DNA of 64,000 bases from Acidobacteriota bacterium (GCA_018000455.1 JAGNJW010000002.1:62001-126000); one strand, 5' to 3'. Positions 42,239 through 52,346 are shown, numbered from the stretch's first letter. Notes: generated by a model not told the origin, from the sequence alone. A program made the numbers and translations.

Positions 42239-45019
42239 ATGCTTCGACGCGTCTCAATCTGCCTGGCCATGGTGCTGGCCACGCTGCCTGGCACACGCGC
42301 CTCCGCTCAGCCCGCCCAGACGGGCAACATCGCCGGCGTCGTGGCCGACGTCAGCGGCGGTGTGCTTCCCGGCGTGACCGTCACGCTGACCAGCCAGGAA
42401 CGCGGCGTGGCCCGCTCCACGGTGACGGACGAGAACGGCCGCTACATCTTCGCCGCCCTGTTCATCGGCAACTACACGGTTGAAGCGAGTCTCTCGGGCT
42501 TTGCCCCGGTCCGGCTCACCGACAACCTCGTCGAGACCGAGAAGACCACGAACGTGACGGTGCAGCTCAAGGTCGGCGGCCTGACCGACTCGGTCACGGT
42601 GACCGGTGAGACGCCGATCGTGGATCTCACGAACGTCACCGGAAACACCCGCATCCGCCGCGAGGAGTTCGAGCGCCTGCCGGTGGGCCGGAGCTATCAG
42701 TCGCTCGTCGTGGCCTCACCCGGCGTGGTCGGAGGCTCGCTGACCGGCAGCTCCAACGTCAATGCGCTAGGCGCGCCGAACAACGCCAATCTCTACATCA
42801 TGGACTCGGTCGACACGACCGACCCCACGACCGGCACCTTCGGCGCCAACCTGAACTTCGAGGCCATCCAGGAGGTCTCGGTTTCCACTTCCGCGGTGTC
42901 GGTCGAGTACGGCCGCGGTCAGGGCGCCGTCGTCAACGTCATCACCAAGGCCGGCACCAACCGCTTCGAAGGCTCGGCCAAGTACATCGTCATCAACGAC
43001 AACTGGGACAAGCAGAACGCCACCACCAACGAAGTGACGAACGCGTCCAACGCCCGCGTGAAGTTCGACCAGGTCAACCCGACCTATACCTTCACGTTCG
43101 GCGGACCGCTGTGGCGCGACAAGGCGTGGTTCTTCGGCTCTTACGAATACGCGACCAACACCACGCCGCGCCGCCAGACGGCCGGGCCGATTCCCGAGGA
43201 CTACCAGCAGGCCACCGAGAACAAGTTCCTGAACGTGCGCGGCACCTACCAGATCGCCAGCGGCCACCAGGCCTGGGTCAAGTTCTTCCGCTCGCCCACC
43301 GACGGCTTCGTCATCGACTACTGGGGCAACGCCGGCGAGCTCGAGGCCCTGACCGGGCAGAACCAGTCGTCGAACTCCTGGGCCGGGCAGTGGACGGGCG
43401 CAATTCGCGACAACTGGGCGATGGAGGCCGCGGTCGGCACCTACACCAGCCGGATCGACGTGACGACCTTCGAGAACGGCCGCATCGGCTCGAACGCTCC
43501 GGTGTTCTCGCAGGCCGACAACCGCAACTACAACGGCGCCACCTTCGACGGCTACGTCGATCGCCCCCGCCAGCAGGCCAACATCGCCAGCACCTGGTTC
43601 TTCAACCTCGGCTCGCGCAGCCACAACGTCAAGGCCGGCATCGACTTCCAGACGGTGGAATCGGGGTCGCTCTTCAACTATCCGAACAGCCAGTACTACA
43701 TCTCGGAGTCGTTCAATCAGGCGGCCGGCACCTTCGTGCCGCAATTCCGCCGCGACTACCAGGCCGGAGACTCGACCTCGACCGGCAAGAACTTCGCCTT
43801 CTACCTGCGCGACAAGTTCGACGTCACGAGCCGGCTCTTCGTCGAAGCCGGCGCGCGTTTCGAGAAGCAGACGGGCAAGAGTGACCTCGGCGCCGACACC
43901 GTCGACACGACGAAAGTGGCGCCGCGTGTGTCGGCCAGCTACAACGTGACCGGCGACGGCAAGACCATCGTCACCGGCAGCTACGGACGCTTCTACACCG
44001 GCATCATCCAGAGCTTCTCGGACGGCTTCGCCGGCGTGCCGCAGCAGGCCAACTACGACAACTTCGCGTGGAACGGCACTGACTACGTGCTGGCCAACCA
44101 GGTGCGCATCGGCGGCAGCAGCTTCGTGCCCAACCCCGACCTCGACCCGTCGTTCCTCGACGAGTTCACTATCGGCGTGCAGCGCCAGGTCGGGCGCAAC
44201 ATGGCCTTCAGCGCGCGGGTCATCAATCGTGTCTGGGGTGACCTCATCGACGACATCCGGACGATCAACCCCGACCTGTCGATCCGCCGCGAAGTCGTCA
44301 ACTACGGCCCGGCCGAGCGAAAGTATCGCGGTGCGCTCTTCACCTTCGAGAAGCGCTTCGCCAACAACTGGAACCTGATGGCGAGCTACACCTATTCGCG
44401 CACCGAGGGCAATCACTTCGACGCCACCTTCACCAGCCTCGGTGACTACCTCGACGCCCAGTGCCGCACGACGCTCGACGCCAGCGTCGGGACCAACGGC
44501 GTCATCCCGTGCGCCGAGGTCCAGGACGGCACCAACAAGTACGGCCGGCCGATCTACGACCGCCCGCACAACCTCAAGTTGAACGGCGCCTACGTGCGAC
44601 CGATCCGGCGGGTCAATCTGGCGGTCGGCGCCCTGCTCGAGTCGGCCTCGAAGCGCCGCTATGAGCAGGTGCGGTCCGTCAACGTGCTCACGCCCGGCAC
44701 GACCGCCAACTTCGGTCCCACCGCGACCTACTTCTACAACCAGCGTGGGTCCGACCCCGTGCCCGGCCTGCAGTGGACGCTCGACAACTCGATCGAAGCC
44801 ACCTTCCGGGGCCCGCAGTCGACACAGGTCGGCGTGAAGGCCGAGATCTTCAACGTCACCAACCAGGAAGCCAAGATCATCTCGAACAACACCGCGTTCT
44901 GTGGCTCGACCGCGGTCGCGGCCTGCGCCACCGCGGTGAGCAACTACGGCAAGGCCGGCGCGCGCGGTTCGTTCCAGACCCCGCGCACGTTCCGGATGTC
45001 GGCGATCTTCCGGTTCTAG
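42239..45019 (+). CDS. Oar-like TonB-dependent receptor
   Basis: A 926-residue outer-membrane receptor. The signal peptide ends near R-A-S-A-Q at residue 23. A carboxypeptidase-regulatory-like domain follows (about 28-112: G-N-I-A-G-V-V-A-D, T-D-E-N-G-R-Y). Next is a plug domain (about 113-245: Y-Q-S-L-V-V-A-S-P-G-V and Q-G-A-V-V-N-V-I-T-K-A-G-T-N) and a large barrel that ends in aromatic F-R-F, the usual barrel C-terminus. The substrate is unknown; such proteins import large or rare compounds in Acidobacteria and Bacteroidetes. A GAGGGA ribosome binding site is nine bases upstream. A truncated relative lies at 19970-20455. Confidence 0.93.
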   Translation: MLRRVSICLAMVLATLPGTRASAQPAQTGNIAGVVADVSGGVLPGVTVTLTSQERGVARSTVTDENGRYIFAALFIGNYTVEASLSGFAPVRLTDNLVETEKTTNVTVQLKVGGLTDSVTVTGETPIVDLTNVTGNTRIRREEFERLPVGRSYQSLVVASPGVVGGSLTGSSNVNALGAPNNANLYIMDSVDTTDPTTGTFGANLNFEAIQEVSVSTSAVSVEYGRGQGAVVNVITKAGTNRFEGSAKYIVINDNWDKQNATTNEVTNASNARVKFDQVNPTYTFTFGGPLWRDKAWFFGSYEYATNTTPRRQTAGPIPEDYQQATENKFLNVRGTYQIASGHQAWVKFFRSPTDGFVIDYWGNAGELEALTGQNQSSNSWAGQWTGAIRDNWAMEAAVGTYTSRIDVTTFENGRIGSNAPVFSQADNRNYNGATFDGYVDRPRQQANIASTWFFNLGSRSHNVKAGIDFQTVESGSLFNYPNSQYYISESFNQAAGTFVPQFRRDYQAGDSTSTGKNFAFYLRDKFDVTSRLFVEAGARFEKQTGKSDLGADTVDTTKVAPRVSASYNVTGDGKTIVTGSYGRFYTGIIQSFSDGFAGVPQQANYDNFAWNGTDYVLANQVRIGGSSFVPNPDLDPSFLDEFTIGVQRQVGRNMAFSARVINRVWGDLIDDIRTINPDLSIRREVVNYGPAERKYRGALFTFEKRFANNWNLMASYTYSRTEGNHFDATFTSLGDYLDAQCRTTLDASVGTNGVIPCAEVQDGTNKYGRPIYDRPHNLKLNGAYVRPIRRVNLAVGALLESASKRRYEQVRSVNVLTPGTTANFGPTATYFYNQRGSDPVPGLQWTLDNSIEATFRGPQSTQVGVKAEIFNVTNQEAKIISNNTAFCGSTAVAACATAVSNYGKAGARGSFQTPRTFRMSAIFRF

Positions 45020-45025
45020 AAGGCA

Positions 45026-45077
45026 GGGAACAGGGAGCAGGGAACAGGGAGCAGGGAGCAGGGAACGGGGAACAGGG
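45026..45077 (+). repeat. tandem G-rich heptamers (GGGARCA) right after the receptor stop
   Basis: Seven consecutive near-identical units of GGGAACA or GGGAGCA (one shortened to six bases, one with an extra G) begin six bases after the receptor stop codon and end in a further GGG. The runs of three or four G every seven bases satisfy a G-quadruplex pattern on the coding strand. In the mRNA this is the first part of the 3' untranslated region. Inverted units occur at 45178-45206. Confidence 0.85.
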
Positions 45078-45091
45078 TTCCTGAAACACGA

Positions 45092-45121
45092 ACGGCCCGG
45101 CAGATTCTGCCGGGCCGTTTT
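45092..45121 (+). terminator. strong intrinsic terminator of the TonB receptor gene
   Basis: A 12-base perfect stem (ACGGCCCGGCAG at 45092-45103 with CTGCCGGGCCGT at 45107-45118) around a three-base loop ATT is followed by TTTT at 45118-45121. This is a textbook intrinsic terminator for the plus strand. The minus side lacks a T-run, so it should act mainly on receptor transcripts, though it may also slow transcription coming from rng. Confidence 0.85.
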
Positions 45122-45177
45122 CGCGTTGGATGAGGAATTCGTCGGTGCGCGAGGGCGAGCTGCCCGCATCGGGTCGC

Positions 45178-45206
45178 TGCTCCCTGCTCCCCGTTCCCTG
45201 CTCCCC
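45178..45206 (-). repeat. G-rich heptamers right after the rng stop (minus strand)
   Basis: On the minus strand, directly after the rng stop codon, four units of the GGGAGCA / GGGGAGCA / GGGAACG type follow. They are the reverse complement of the array at 45026-45077. Each of the two convergent genes therefore has a G-rich, quadruplex-capable heptamer array at the start of its own 3' untranslated region, with a hairpin in the middle. Confidence 0.8.
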
Positions 45207-46849
45207 TACCCCCCAATCGACATGACGTCGAACTGCTCGTGGTGGAGCTGGACGTCGGCCTTCACGATGACGTCCTTGCCGAGCATCTGCTTGAGGTCGC
45301 GCAGCACGCCGCGCTCCTCGTCCTTGAGCGCCCGGGCGATGTCGGGGTTCACGCGCAGCAACACGCCCAGGCCGTCCAGGTCCGGACCGACCTTCTTCAC
45401 TTCCGTCAGAATTTCGTAGCACACCGTCGAGCTCGACTTGATGGTGCCGGTACCCGAGCAGTACGGGCACGGCTCGGTCAGCGTGCGCTCGAGGCTCTGC
45501 TTCACGCGCTTCCTGGTCACGATGACCAGGCCGAAGTCGGAGACCTGCAGCGCCTTCGAGGGCGAGCGGTCGCGCCGCAGCTCCTGTTCCACCACCTGGA
45601 ACACCTTCTGGCGGTTCTTCTTCTCCTCCATGTCGATGAAGTCGAGCACGATGATGCCGCCCAGATCCCTGAGCCGCATCTGCCGCACGATCTCCTTGGC
45701 CGCCTCGAGGTTGGTCTTGATGATCGTGTCTTCGAGCCGGCCGGTGGTCTTCTTGCCGACGTAGCGGCCGGTATTCACGTCGATGGCGACCAGCGCTTCG
45801 GTCTGGTTGATGACGATCGAGCCGCCGGACTTCAGCCACACCTTGCTCTTGAGGGCCTTGTCGAGCTCGGCCTGCACGCCGTACTCCTCGAAGATCGGAT
45901 ACGGCTTGTCGTGCAGCTTCACGCGCGCCGACATGCCGGGCATGATTCTGTCGAGCAGTTCGACGATGCGCTGGTGCTCGCGCTGATCGTCGATGCGGAT
46001 GGCGATGTAGTCGTCGGTCAGCAGATCGCGCAGCAGCTTGGCCACCAGGCTCGCCTCGCGGAAGACCACGGCCGGCGCCCGGCTCGACTCCGACTTCTGC
46101 CGCATCTCGGTCCACACCCGATGGAAGTACTGCAGGTCCGAGACGATGTCTTCCTTGGGCTTGCCTTCGGCCGCGGTCCTGATGATGACGCCGCCCCCGA
46201 AGTGATGCTGCTCACGAAACTCCTTGACGATGCCGCGCAGGCGGTTACGTTCCTCGCGGGTTGCGATCTTGCGCGAAACACCGACGTGGTCCACGGTCGG
46301 CATGAAGACGAGGAAGCGGCCGGGCATGGTGACGTGCGACGTGAGGCGGGCGCCCTTGGTGCCGAGCGGCTCCTTGGCCACCTGCACGATGATGTCCTGC
46401 CCTTCCTTCACCAGGTCTTCGATCTTGGCCTCGGGGCCCCGCTCCCGCTCACCGCCGCGGTCACGTCCACCGCGGCCCCGGCCGCCTCGCCCGTTCTGCG
46501 GCTGCGCCGGGCCGGGCGCAGAGGCAACAACCTCGGCGGCGCCGCTGCCCACGGCCTCGGCCACGATCGGCAGCGGCTCGTCATCGTCCTCATCGCCGCT
46601 CAGCCGCTCGAACTCCTCCATCGTGTTGACGACATCGGCGACGTAGAGAAAGCCATCGCGCTCGAGGCCGAGGTCGACAAAGGCCGACTGCATGCCTGGC
46701 AGCACCTTCGACACCCGCCCCTTGTAGACGTTGCCGACCACGCCGCGATTGCGCTCCCGTTCGATGAACACCTCGGCGAGCAGGTCGTCCTCGAGAATGG
46801 CCACGCGGGTCTCGTGGCCGTTGGTCGAGATGATCATTTCCTTGTTCAT
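45206..46849 (-). CDS. rng: ribonuclease G/E family endoribonuclease
   Basis: A 547-residue RNase G-type enzyme, the last gene of the mre cluster as in many bacteria. It has an N-terminal S1 domain (about 35-160), the catalytic region with D-V-N-T-G-R-Y and I-V-L-D-F-I-D-M (the two metal Asp), and the zinc-link C-P-Y-C-S-G-T-G-T near residue 445. It cleaves single-stranded AU-rich RNA with 5'-monophosphate preference. The S1 domain has a long insert (about 80-140): acidic first (D-E-D-D-D-E), then arginine/glycine-rich (R-G-G-R-G-R-G-G-R). I start at ATG 46849; the open frame to 46885 would overlap rodA. Confidence 0.93.
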   Translation of the reverse strand: MNKEMIISTNGHETRVAILEDDLLAEVFIERERNRGVVGNVYKGRVSKVLPGMQSAFVDLGLERDGFLYVADVVNTMEEFERLSGDEDDDEPLPIVAEAVGSGAAEVVASAPGPAQPQNGRGGRGRGGRDRGGERERGPEAKIEDLVKEGQDIIVQVAKEPLGTKGARLTSHVTMPGRFLVFMPTVDHVGVSRKIATREERNRLRGIVKEFREQHHFGGGVIIRTAAEGKPKEDIVSDLQYFHRVWTEMRQKSESSRAPAVVFREASLVAKLLRDLLTDDYIAIRIDDQREHQRIVELLDRIMPGMSARVKLHDKPYPIFEEYGVQAELDKALKSKVWLKSGGSIVINQTEALVAIDVNTGRYVGKKTTGRLEDTIIKTNLEAAKEIVRQMRLRDLGGIIVLDFIDMEEKKNRQKVFQVVEQELRRDRSPSKALQVSDFGLVIVTRKRVKQSLERTLTEPCPYCSGTGTIKSSSTVCYEILTEVKKVGPDLDGLGVLLRVNPDIARALKDEERGVLRDLKQMLGKDVIVKADVQLHHEQFDVMSIGG

Positions 46850-46856
46850 GCCATTC

Positions 46857-47942
46857 TCAATTCGTGAACCGTCGCATCCGCACATTCAGGATGAGGCCGA
46901 AGCCCGCGAGTGTCGCGATCATCGAGGACCCGCCGTAGCTGAGGAGCGGCAGCGTCAGGCCCTTGACCGGCGCCAGACCCGCCGACATGGTGATGTTGTA
47001 GACGACCTGGAAGATGAAGCAGGCGAGCACGCCCAGCACGAGGTAGGCGCCGGCGCGATCCTTGGCCAGCCGCGCGGCGTCGAGCGAACGGCTGATGACG
47101 AAGAAGTACAGCCCGAGCGCCACGACGACGCCGGCGAAGCCCTGTTCCTCGGCCAGCACCGAAAAGATGAAGTCGTTGTGCGCAACCGGCAGAAAGCGCA
47201 GCTGTCCCTGCGTGCCCTTCATGAAGCCCTTGCCGGTGACGCCGCCCGAGCCGACCGTGATGCGCGCCTGAATCTGCTGATAGCCGGCGCCGCGCGCGTC
47301 CTGTTCGGGAGCCAGAAAAGTGACGATGCGTTCCTTCTGGTAGTCCTGAAGGGCAAAGACCCAGGCGACCGGGGCCAAGACGACGGCGACGAGCACGGCG
47401 ATGCCCAGGTAGCGCACCGGCAGGCCGGCGGCGAAGACGACCACCCCGAGCACGGGCAGGAGAGTGACCGCCGTGCCCAGGTCGGGTTCGGCGGCGATGA
47501 GCACAATCGGGCCGGCCGTGAGGGCCGCCGCCAAGAACAGATCCTGGGTCGAGGGCGCACTGCGGCGCACGTCGCCCAGCAGCTTGGCGAGGACCAGCGC
47601 CAGGCCGGCCTTGGCGAACTCCGACGGCTGCAGATTGAAGACCCCGAGGTCGAGCCACCGGCGAGAGCCGCCGCGCACGACCCCGAAGAGGAGCACTGCC
47701 AGCAGCGCCAGCACGAGCGCCAGATAGATCCAGTGCGCTTTGTCGATGAGCGTGCGGTAGTCGACGACCATGCACGCCACCATCGCGCCCAGCCCGAGGA
47801 CGACGGCGTAGATCTGCGTGGAGTACTCGCGGCTGGCGCCGCCGGTCGCGCTGTAGACCATGACGACACCGACGACGGCGATCGTCAGCACGGCCACGAG
47901 CAGCGACCAGTCGAGGTGGGTGGAGAGCCGGCGCTCGAACAC
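46857..47942 (-). CDS. rodA: rod-shape peptidoglycan glycosyltransferase RodA
   Basis: A 361-residue SEDS-family membrane protein that polymerises glycan strands in the elongasome. About ten hydrophobic segments are visible. The family motifs are A-E-P-D-L-G-T-A near residue 175 and G-S-G-G-V-T-G-K-G-F near 250. It ends in the usual N-V-R-M-R-R-F. It starts two bases after the mrdA stop and works with that PBP2. The protein is somewhat shorter than E. coli RodA but complete. Confidence 0.96.
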   Translation of the reverse strand: MFERRLSTHLDWSLLVAVLTIAVVGVVMVYSATGGASREYSTQIYAVVLGLGAMVACMVVDYRTLIDKAHWIYLALVLALLAVLLFGVVRGGSRRWLDLGVFNLQPSEFAKAGLALVLAKLLGDVRRSAPSTQDLFLAAALTAGPIVLIAAEPDLGTAVTLLPVLGVVVFAAGLPVRYLGIAVLVAVVLAPVAWVFALQDYQKERIVTFLAPEQDARGAGYQQIQARITVGSGGVTGKGFMKGTQGQLRFLPVAHNDFIFSVLAEEQGFAGVVVALGLYFFVISRSLDAARLAKDRAGAYLVLGVLACFIFQVVYNITMSAGLAPVKGLTLPLLSYGGSSMIATLAGFGLILNVRMRRFTN

Positions 47943-47944
47943 GG

Positions 47945-49870
47945 TCAGCGCTGCCCGGCGTCGCCGTCGCCACCACCGGCCGCCGTAGCGGGGCGGGTCG
48001 GCGGCGGGGGCGGCGTGTAGCCGGGCGTTCCGGGCACGGCGGGCATGACGGGCAGCGGTCGCCCCTCCTTCCCAGCGTAGTAGGTTTCGATGATGTGGCG
48101 GGCGATCGGCGCCGCCAGATAGCCGTGCTCGGAGTGCTCGGCGAAGATCACCCCGGCCAGCTCAGGGTTGTCCTTCGGCACCATGAACACGAACCAGCCA
48201 TGGTCGCGCAGGTCTTTGCCGCTGCCGCGCGCCCGCTGGCGGCCCTGCAGCGAGATGACCTGGGCGGTGCCGGTCTTCCCCGCTACGTCCCGCCCGGCAA
48301 TCCTCGCGCGCGTCGCCGTGCCGGCGCCGTTGACGGCCATCCACAAGCCGTCGTGCACGGCCGAGACCGTTTCGGGCTTGAGGGTGACCGGTGCGGCGGC
48401 GGCTGGTGCTGGCACCGGCTCCCACGCGCCACCCGTCGACGTCGCCTTCACGAGACGCGGCACCACCCGGGCCCCCTGGGCGACCGAGGCCATCATCACC
48501 GCCATCGACATCGGGGTGACCGACACCTGGCCCTGACCGATGGCCACCGAGATGGTCTCACCCGGATACCAGCGCTCGCCGGTGCGCTGCTTCTTCCAGG
48601 CGGTCGACGGGACGATGCTCTCGATCTCGTTCGGCAGGTCGACGCCAGACTTCGTCGCCAGGCCCAGCTTCTCTGACCAGTCGTGGATCTTGTCGACACC
48701 GAGCTGGTTCCCGACCGTGTAGAAGAAGGTGTTGCACGATTTTTCGAGCGCGTGCCGCACGTCCATCCAGCCATGGCGGCCGAGACACTGGAAGAAGCGG
48801 CCGTAGAAGGTGGCACCGCCGGCGCAGAAGACCTTGGTGTCCGGCGTGATGACACCCTCCTCGAGCCCCGCCGTGGCCATCACCACCTTGAAGGTCGAGC
48901 CTGGCGAGTAGCGGCCCTGGATGGCGCGGTTCTGAAGCGGCCGCAGCACGTCACTGTTGAGCGCCGCCCAGGTCGTGCGGTCGATGCCCGAGGCGAAGGC
49001 GTTGGGATCGTAGGCCGGCAGGCTGACCAGCGTCAGCACGTCGCCCGAGCGCGGATCGAGCACGACCGCGGATCCCCAATAGCCGGTGCGCTTGAAGCCC
49101 TCCTCCGCGGCCCGCTGCATCGAGGCATCGAGCGTCAGCTGCACGCGCCGGCCCTCGGTGGGTGGCTCCTCGTCGATCGTGCGGATCTCGCGGCCGACGC
49201 TGTTGACGACGACGCGCCGGGCGCCGTCGTCGCCCATCAGCACGTCGTTGTAAGTCCGCTCGATCCCCGACTGCCCGATCACCGTGCCGCTCGAGATGGT
49301 GCCGTCGCTCACCTGCTGCTCGCTGGCCTCGCCGACGTAGCCGAGAAGATGGGCGCCGAGCGAGGCGGCCGGATACTTGCGCGTCGGCACCTGCTGCACC
49401 ACGACATCCGGCAACTCGAAGTCGAGGCGGCGGGCGGTCACGGCTGCCACCTGGGCCAGGGTGGCATCCCGCACGACGACGATCGGCCGGTAGGCCGGCT
49501 CGCGGCGGTGCCGCGCCACCGTCTCGTGCATCTCGGCCTCGTCAGCGCCCGTCACCGTCGAGAGGAGCCGCACGGTGCGATCGAGGTCGTGCGTGTGCTC
49601 GCGCATGATCGAGATATTGAAGGAGGCGCGGTTCTCGACCAGCACCTCGCCGTGACGATCGAACATCACACCGCGCGGCGCGCGCAGCGGCAGCGTCCGC
49701 TGGTGGTTGTTCTCGGCCATCTCGTGGAACTTCGCGTGCTGGAAGACCTGGAAGAACCAGAAGCCGCCGAGCAGCAGGACGAAGATCGCCGTGACACCAA
49801 CGCGCAAGGCGACGATCCGCGTCTGCAGACGACGGCGATCCTCGACGGCACCAAAGGGTCCGACGCGCAT
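47945..49870 (-). CDS. mrdA: penicillin-binding protein 2 (elongasome transpeptidase)
   Basis: A 641-residue class B PBP. Residues about 20-45 form a membrane anchor, 55-230 a dimerisation/pedestal domain with A-P-R-G-V-M-F-D-R-H-G, and 260-590 the transpeptidase. The catalytic motifs are S-P-G-S-T-F-K (S-x-x-K), K-S-C-N (S-x-N) and G-K-T-G-T-A-Q. It cross-links peptidoglycan in the periplasm with RodA, whose gene follows by two bases. The C-terminus carries a proline-rich tail (T-P-P-P-P-P). mreD lies upstream with a gap of about 30 bases. Confidence 0.96.
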   Translation of the reverse strand: MRVGPFGAVEDRRRLQTRIVALRVGVTAIFVLLLGGFWFFQVFQHAKFHEMAENNHQRTLPLRAPRGVMFDRHGEVLVENRASFNISIMREHTHDLDRTVRLLSTVTGADEAEMHETVARHRREPAYRPIVVVRDATLAQVAAVTARRLDFELPDVVVQQVPTRKYPAASLGAHLLGYVGEASEQQVSDGTISSGTVIGQSGIERTYNDVLMGDDGARRVVVNSVGREIRTIDEEPPTEGRRVQLTLDASMQRAAEEGFKRTGYWGSAVVLDPRSGDVLTLVSLPAYDPNAFASGIDRTTWAALNSDVLRPLQNRAIQGRYSPGSTFKVVMATAGLEEGVITPDTKVFCAGGATFYGRFFQCLGRHGWMDVRHALEKSCNTFFYTVGNQLGVDKIHDWSEKLGLATKSGVDLPNEIESIVPSTAWKKQRTGERWYPGETISVAIGQGQVSVTPMSMAVMMASVAQGARVVPRLVKATSTGGAWEPVPAPAAAAPVTLKPETVSAVHDGLWMAVNGAGTATRARIAGRDVAGKTGTAQVISLQGRQRARGSGKDLRDHGWFVFMVPKDNPELAGVIFAEHSEHGYLAAPIARHIIETYYAGKEGRPLPVMPAVPGTPGYTPPPPPTRPATAAGGGDGDAGQR

Positions 49871-49902
49871 GATTCAGGCGCCTCCGTCGGGGTCGCGCCC
49901 GC

Positions 49903-50415
49903 TCATCGCGACACCCGCATGCCGCGACGGGCGTGGCGCCGCTCGATGGCGCGGGGCAACCACTCGCTCAGCTTGAAGCCGACCGCGCCGGCCACGGCGT
50001 TGCCGGCCGCCTGGAGGGCGACGGCGGTCAGGGCGTCGGGAAAGCTCCGCAATCCGAGCAAGGCATACGCTCCCAGGAAGAGCACGGCGTGCGCCGCGGT
50101 GGCGACCGCGAAGGTGAACATCCGCGGCAGGGTGGCCGTCACGATGAATTGCGTGCCGAAACGGCCGGCCAGAAAGCCCACGACCGTCTTGGCCAGTCCC
50201 CCCATGCCGAGGATACCGGAGGACAGGGCGTCTTGCACCAGTCCTCCGACGGTGCCGGCGAGGAGCCCTGCCACCGGGCCACCCGTCAGCGCGATGTAGA
50301 CCACGACCACGAGCACGAGGTCGACGGTGGGTGTGCCCCGCCACTCGAGTCCGCGGAAGGCGGCCTGGGCGACGACTGCCAGGGCGAGCGCGGTCAGGGT
50401 GCCCAACGTCCTCAT
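49903..50415 (-). CDS. mreD: rod-shape-determining protein MreD
   Basis: A 170-residue inner-membrane protein with about five hydrophobic segments (V-D-L-V-L-V-V-V-V-Y-I-A-L and F-A-V-A-T-A-A-H-A-V-L-F-L-G are clear). G-L-L-A-G-T-V-G-G-L-V-Q-D matches the MreD core. The start at 50415 overlaps the mreC stop as ATGA; a longer open frame upstream is shadow within mreC. Divergent in sequence as MreD proteins are, so the position between mreC and mrdA carries much of the weight. Confidence 0.9.
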   Translation of the reverse strand: MRTLGTLTALALAVVAQAAFRGLEWRGTPTVDLVLVVVVYIALTGGPVAGLLAGTVGGLVQDALSSGILGMGGLAKTVVGFLAGRFGTQFIVTATLPRMFTFAVATAAHAVLFLGAYALLGLRSFPDALTAVALQAAGNAVAGAVGFKLSEWLPRAIERRHARRGMRVSR

Positions 50416-51248
50416 TTCGGGATCTCGCCGGACGGTTGCCGCTGCAGCACCACCAGCACGTCTTCGAGCCGCGAGAAATCGACGGCCGGCCTGAGACCGA
50501 TGGCATGGTAGAGCCCGTCCCCACGCGCCACCCGCTCCACCGTGCCGAGCACGAAGCCCTCGGGGTAGATGCCGTCGATGCCGGAAGTGACGATGACGTC
50601 GCCGGCCACGACGTCGCCGGTCGTGGGCGCGAAATCCATGCGCAGCGAACCGTCGCCGACGCCGACGACGATGCCCTGAACACGCGTTCGCTCGACCACG
50701 CCACCTGCGGCGGCGTTCCTGTCGATGATGAGCTGGACGAGCGCAGCGCGGGCGCTCGACTGTGTGATCCGGCCGACGACGCCGGAGGGTGCCACGACCG
50801 CCATGTCGGCGGCGACGCCGTCGGAACCACCCTTGTCGATCGTCACGGTGCGGAACTCCGGACTGACCCCGCCGGCGATGACCTCGGCCCCGGTGGTCTC
50901 GAGCGGCACTCGCGCGCGCATCTGCAGCAGGCTGCGGTAGGCGTCGGCGCGCTCGCCGCGCGCCCGCTCGGCCTGCAACTGCACCTGCAGCGCATTGAGT
51001 TCGGCCCGGAGCGCGGCGTTCTCGGCCCTGACGTCGCGCAGCGCGAAGTAGCCGGCCCACAAGTCGCGTCCGCCGCCGAGCACGCCCGAGGCCCCGCGCT
51101 GTGCCTCCGAGAAACCGCCGAAGACGACCGTGTGGAAGACCGTGCCGCCGGAGCTGGTCGTAACCTGCAGCGAGATGAGACCGACGTGCAACGCCACGGC
51201 CGCCACCAGCAGGAGGCCCGGACGCTGACCGATGTCGGCAAGTGCCAT
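50412..51248 (-). CDS. mreC: rod-shape-determining protein MreC
   Basis: A 278-residue bitopic protein. An N-terminal membrane segment (about 9-28) is followed by a coiled coil (about 68-105: R-A-E-N-A-A-L-R-A-E-L-N-A-L) and a periplasmic two-domain beta-rich region (about 115-275, with G-V-V-G-R-I-T-Q and G-D-V-I-V-T-S-G-I-D-G-I-Y-P-E-G, which is diagnostic). It links MreB to PBP2. The spacer to mreB holds a hairpin. Confidence 0.95.
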   Translation of the reverse strand: MALADIGQRPGLLLVAAVALHVGLISLQVTTSSGGTVFHTVVFGGFSEAQRGASGVLGGGRDLWAGYFALRDVRAENAALRAELNALQVQLQAERARGERADAYRSLLQMRARVPLETTGAEVIAGGVSPEFRTVTIDKGGSDGVAADMAVVAPSGVVGRITQSSARAALVQLIIDRNAAAGGVVERTRVQGIVVGVGDGSLRMDFAPTTGDVVAGDVIVTSGIDGIYPEGFVLGTVERVARGDGLYHAIGLRPAVDFSRLEDVLVVLQRQPSGEIPK

Positions 51249-51253
51249 TGAGC

Positions 51254-51270
51254 GGCGGCCTTCGGCCGCC
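51254..51270 (-). repeat. GC hairpin in the mreB-mreC spacer
   Basis: GGCGGCC at 51254-51260 and GGCCGCC at 51264-51270 form a seven-base stem with a three-base loop in the 60-base mreB-mreC spacer. The rest of the spacer (to 51308) is made of degenerate GGGTYCC-like heptamers. No T-run follows on the minus strand. It may act as an mRNA processing or stability element giving more MreB than MreC. Confidence 0.45.
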
Positions 51271-51308
51271 CGGTTGCGGGTCCGGAGGTCCGGGCCTCGG
51301 GTTCCGGG

Positions 51309-52334
<1,026 letters not shown>

Positions 52335-52346
52335 CTAAACTCCTGA

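Noticed and set aside
42767..45169. 800-codon open frame on the minus strand
   Set aside because: Antisense to the TonB receptor, whose domains and signal peptide are clear. The antisense product has no recognisable fold.
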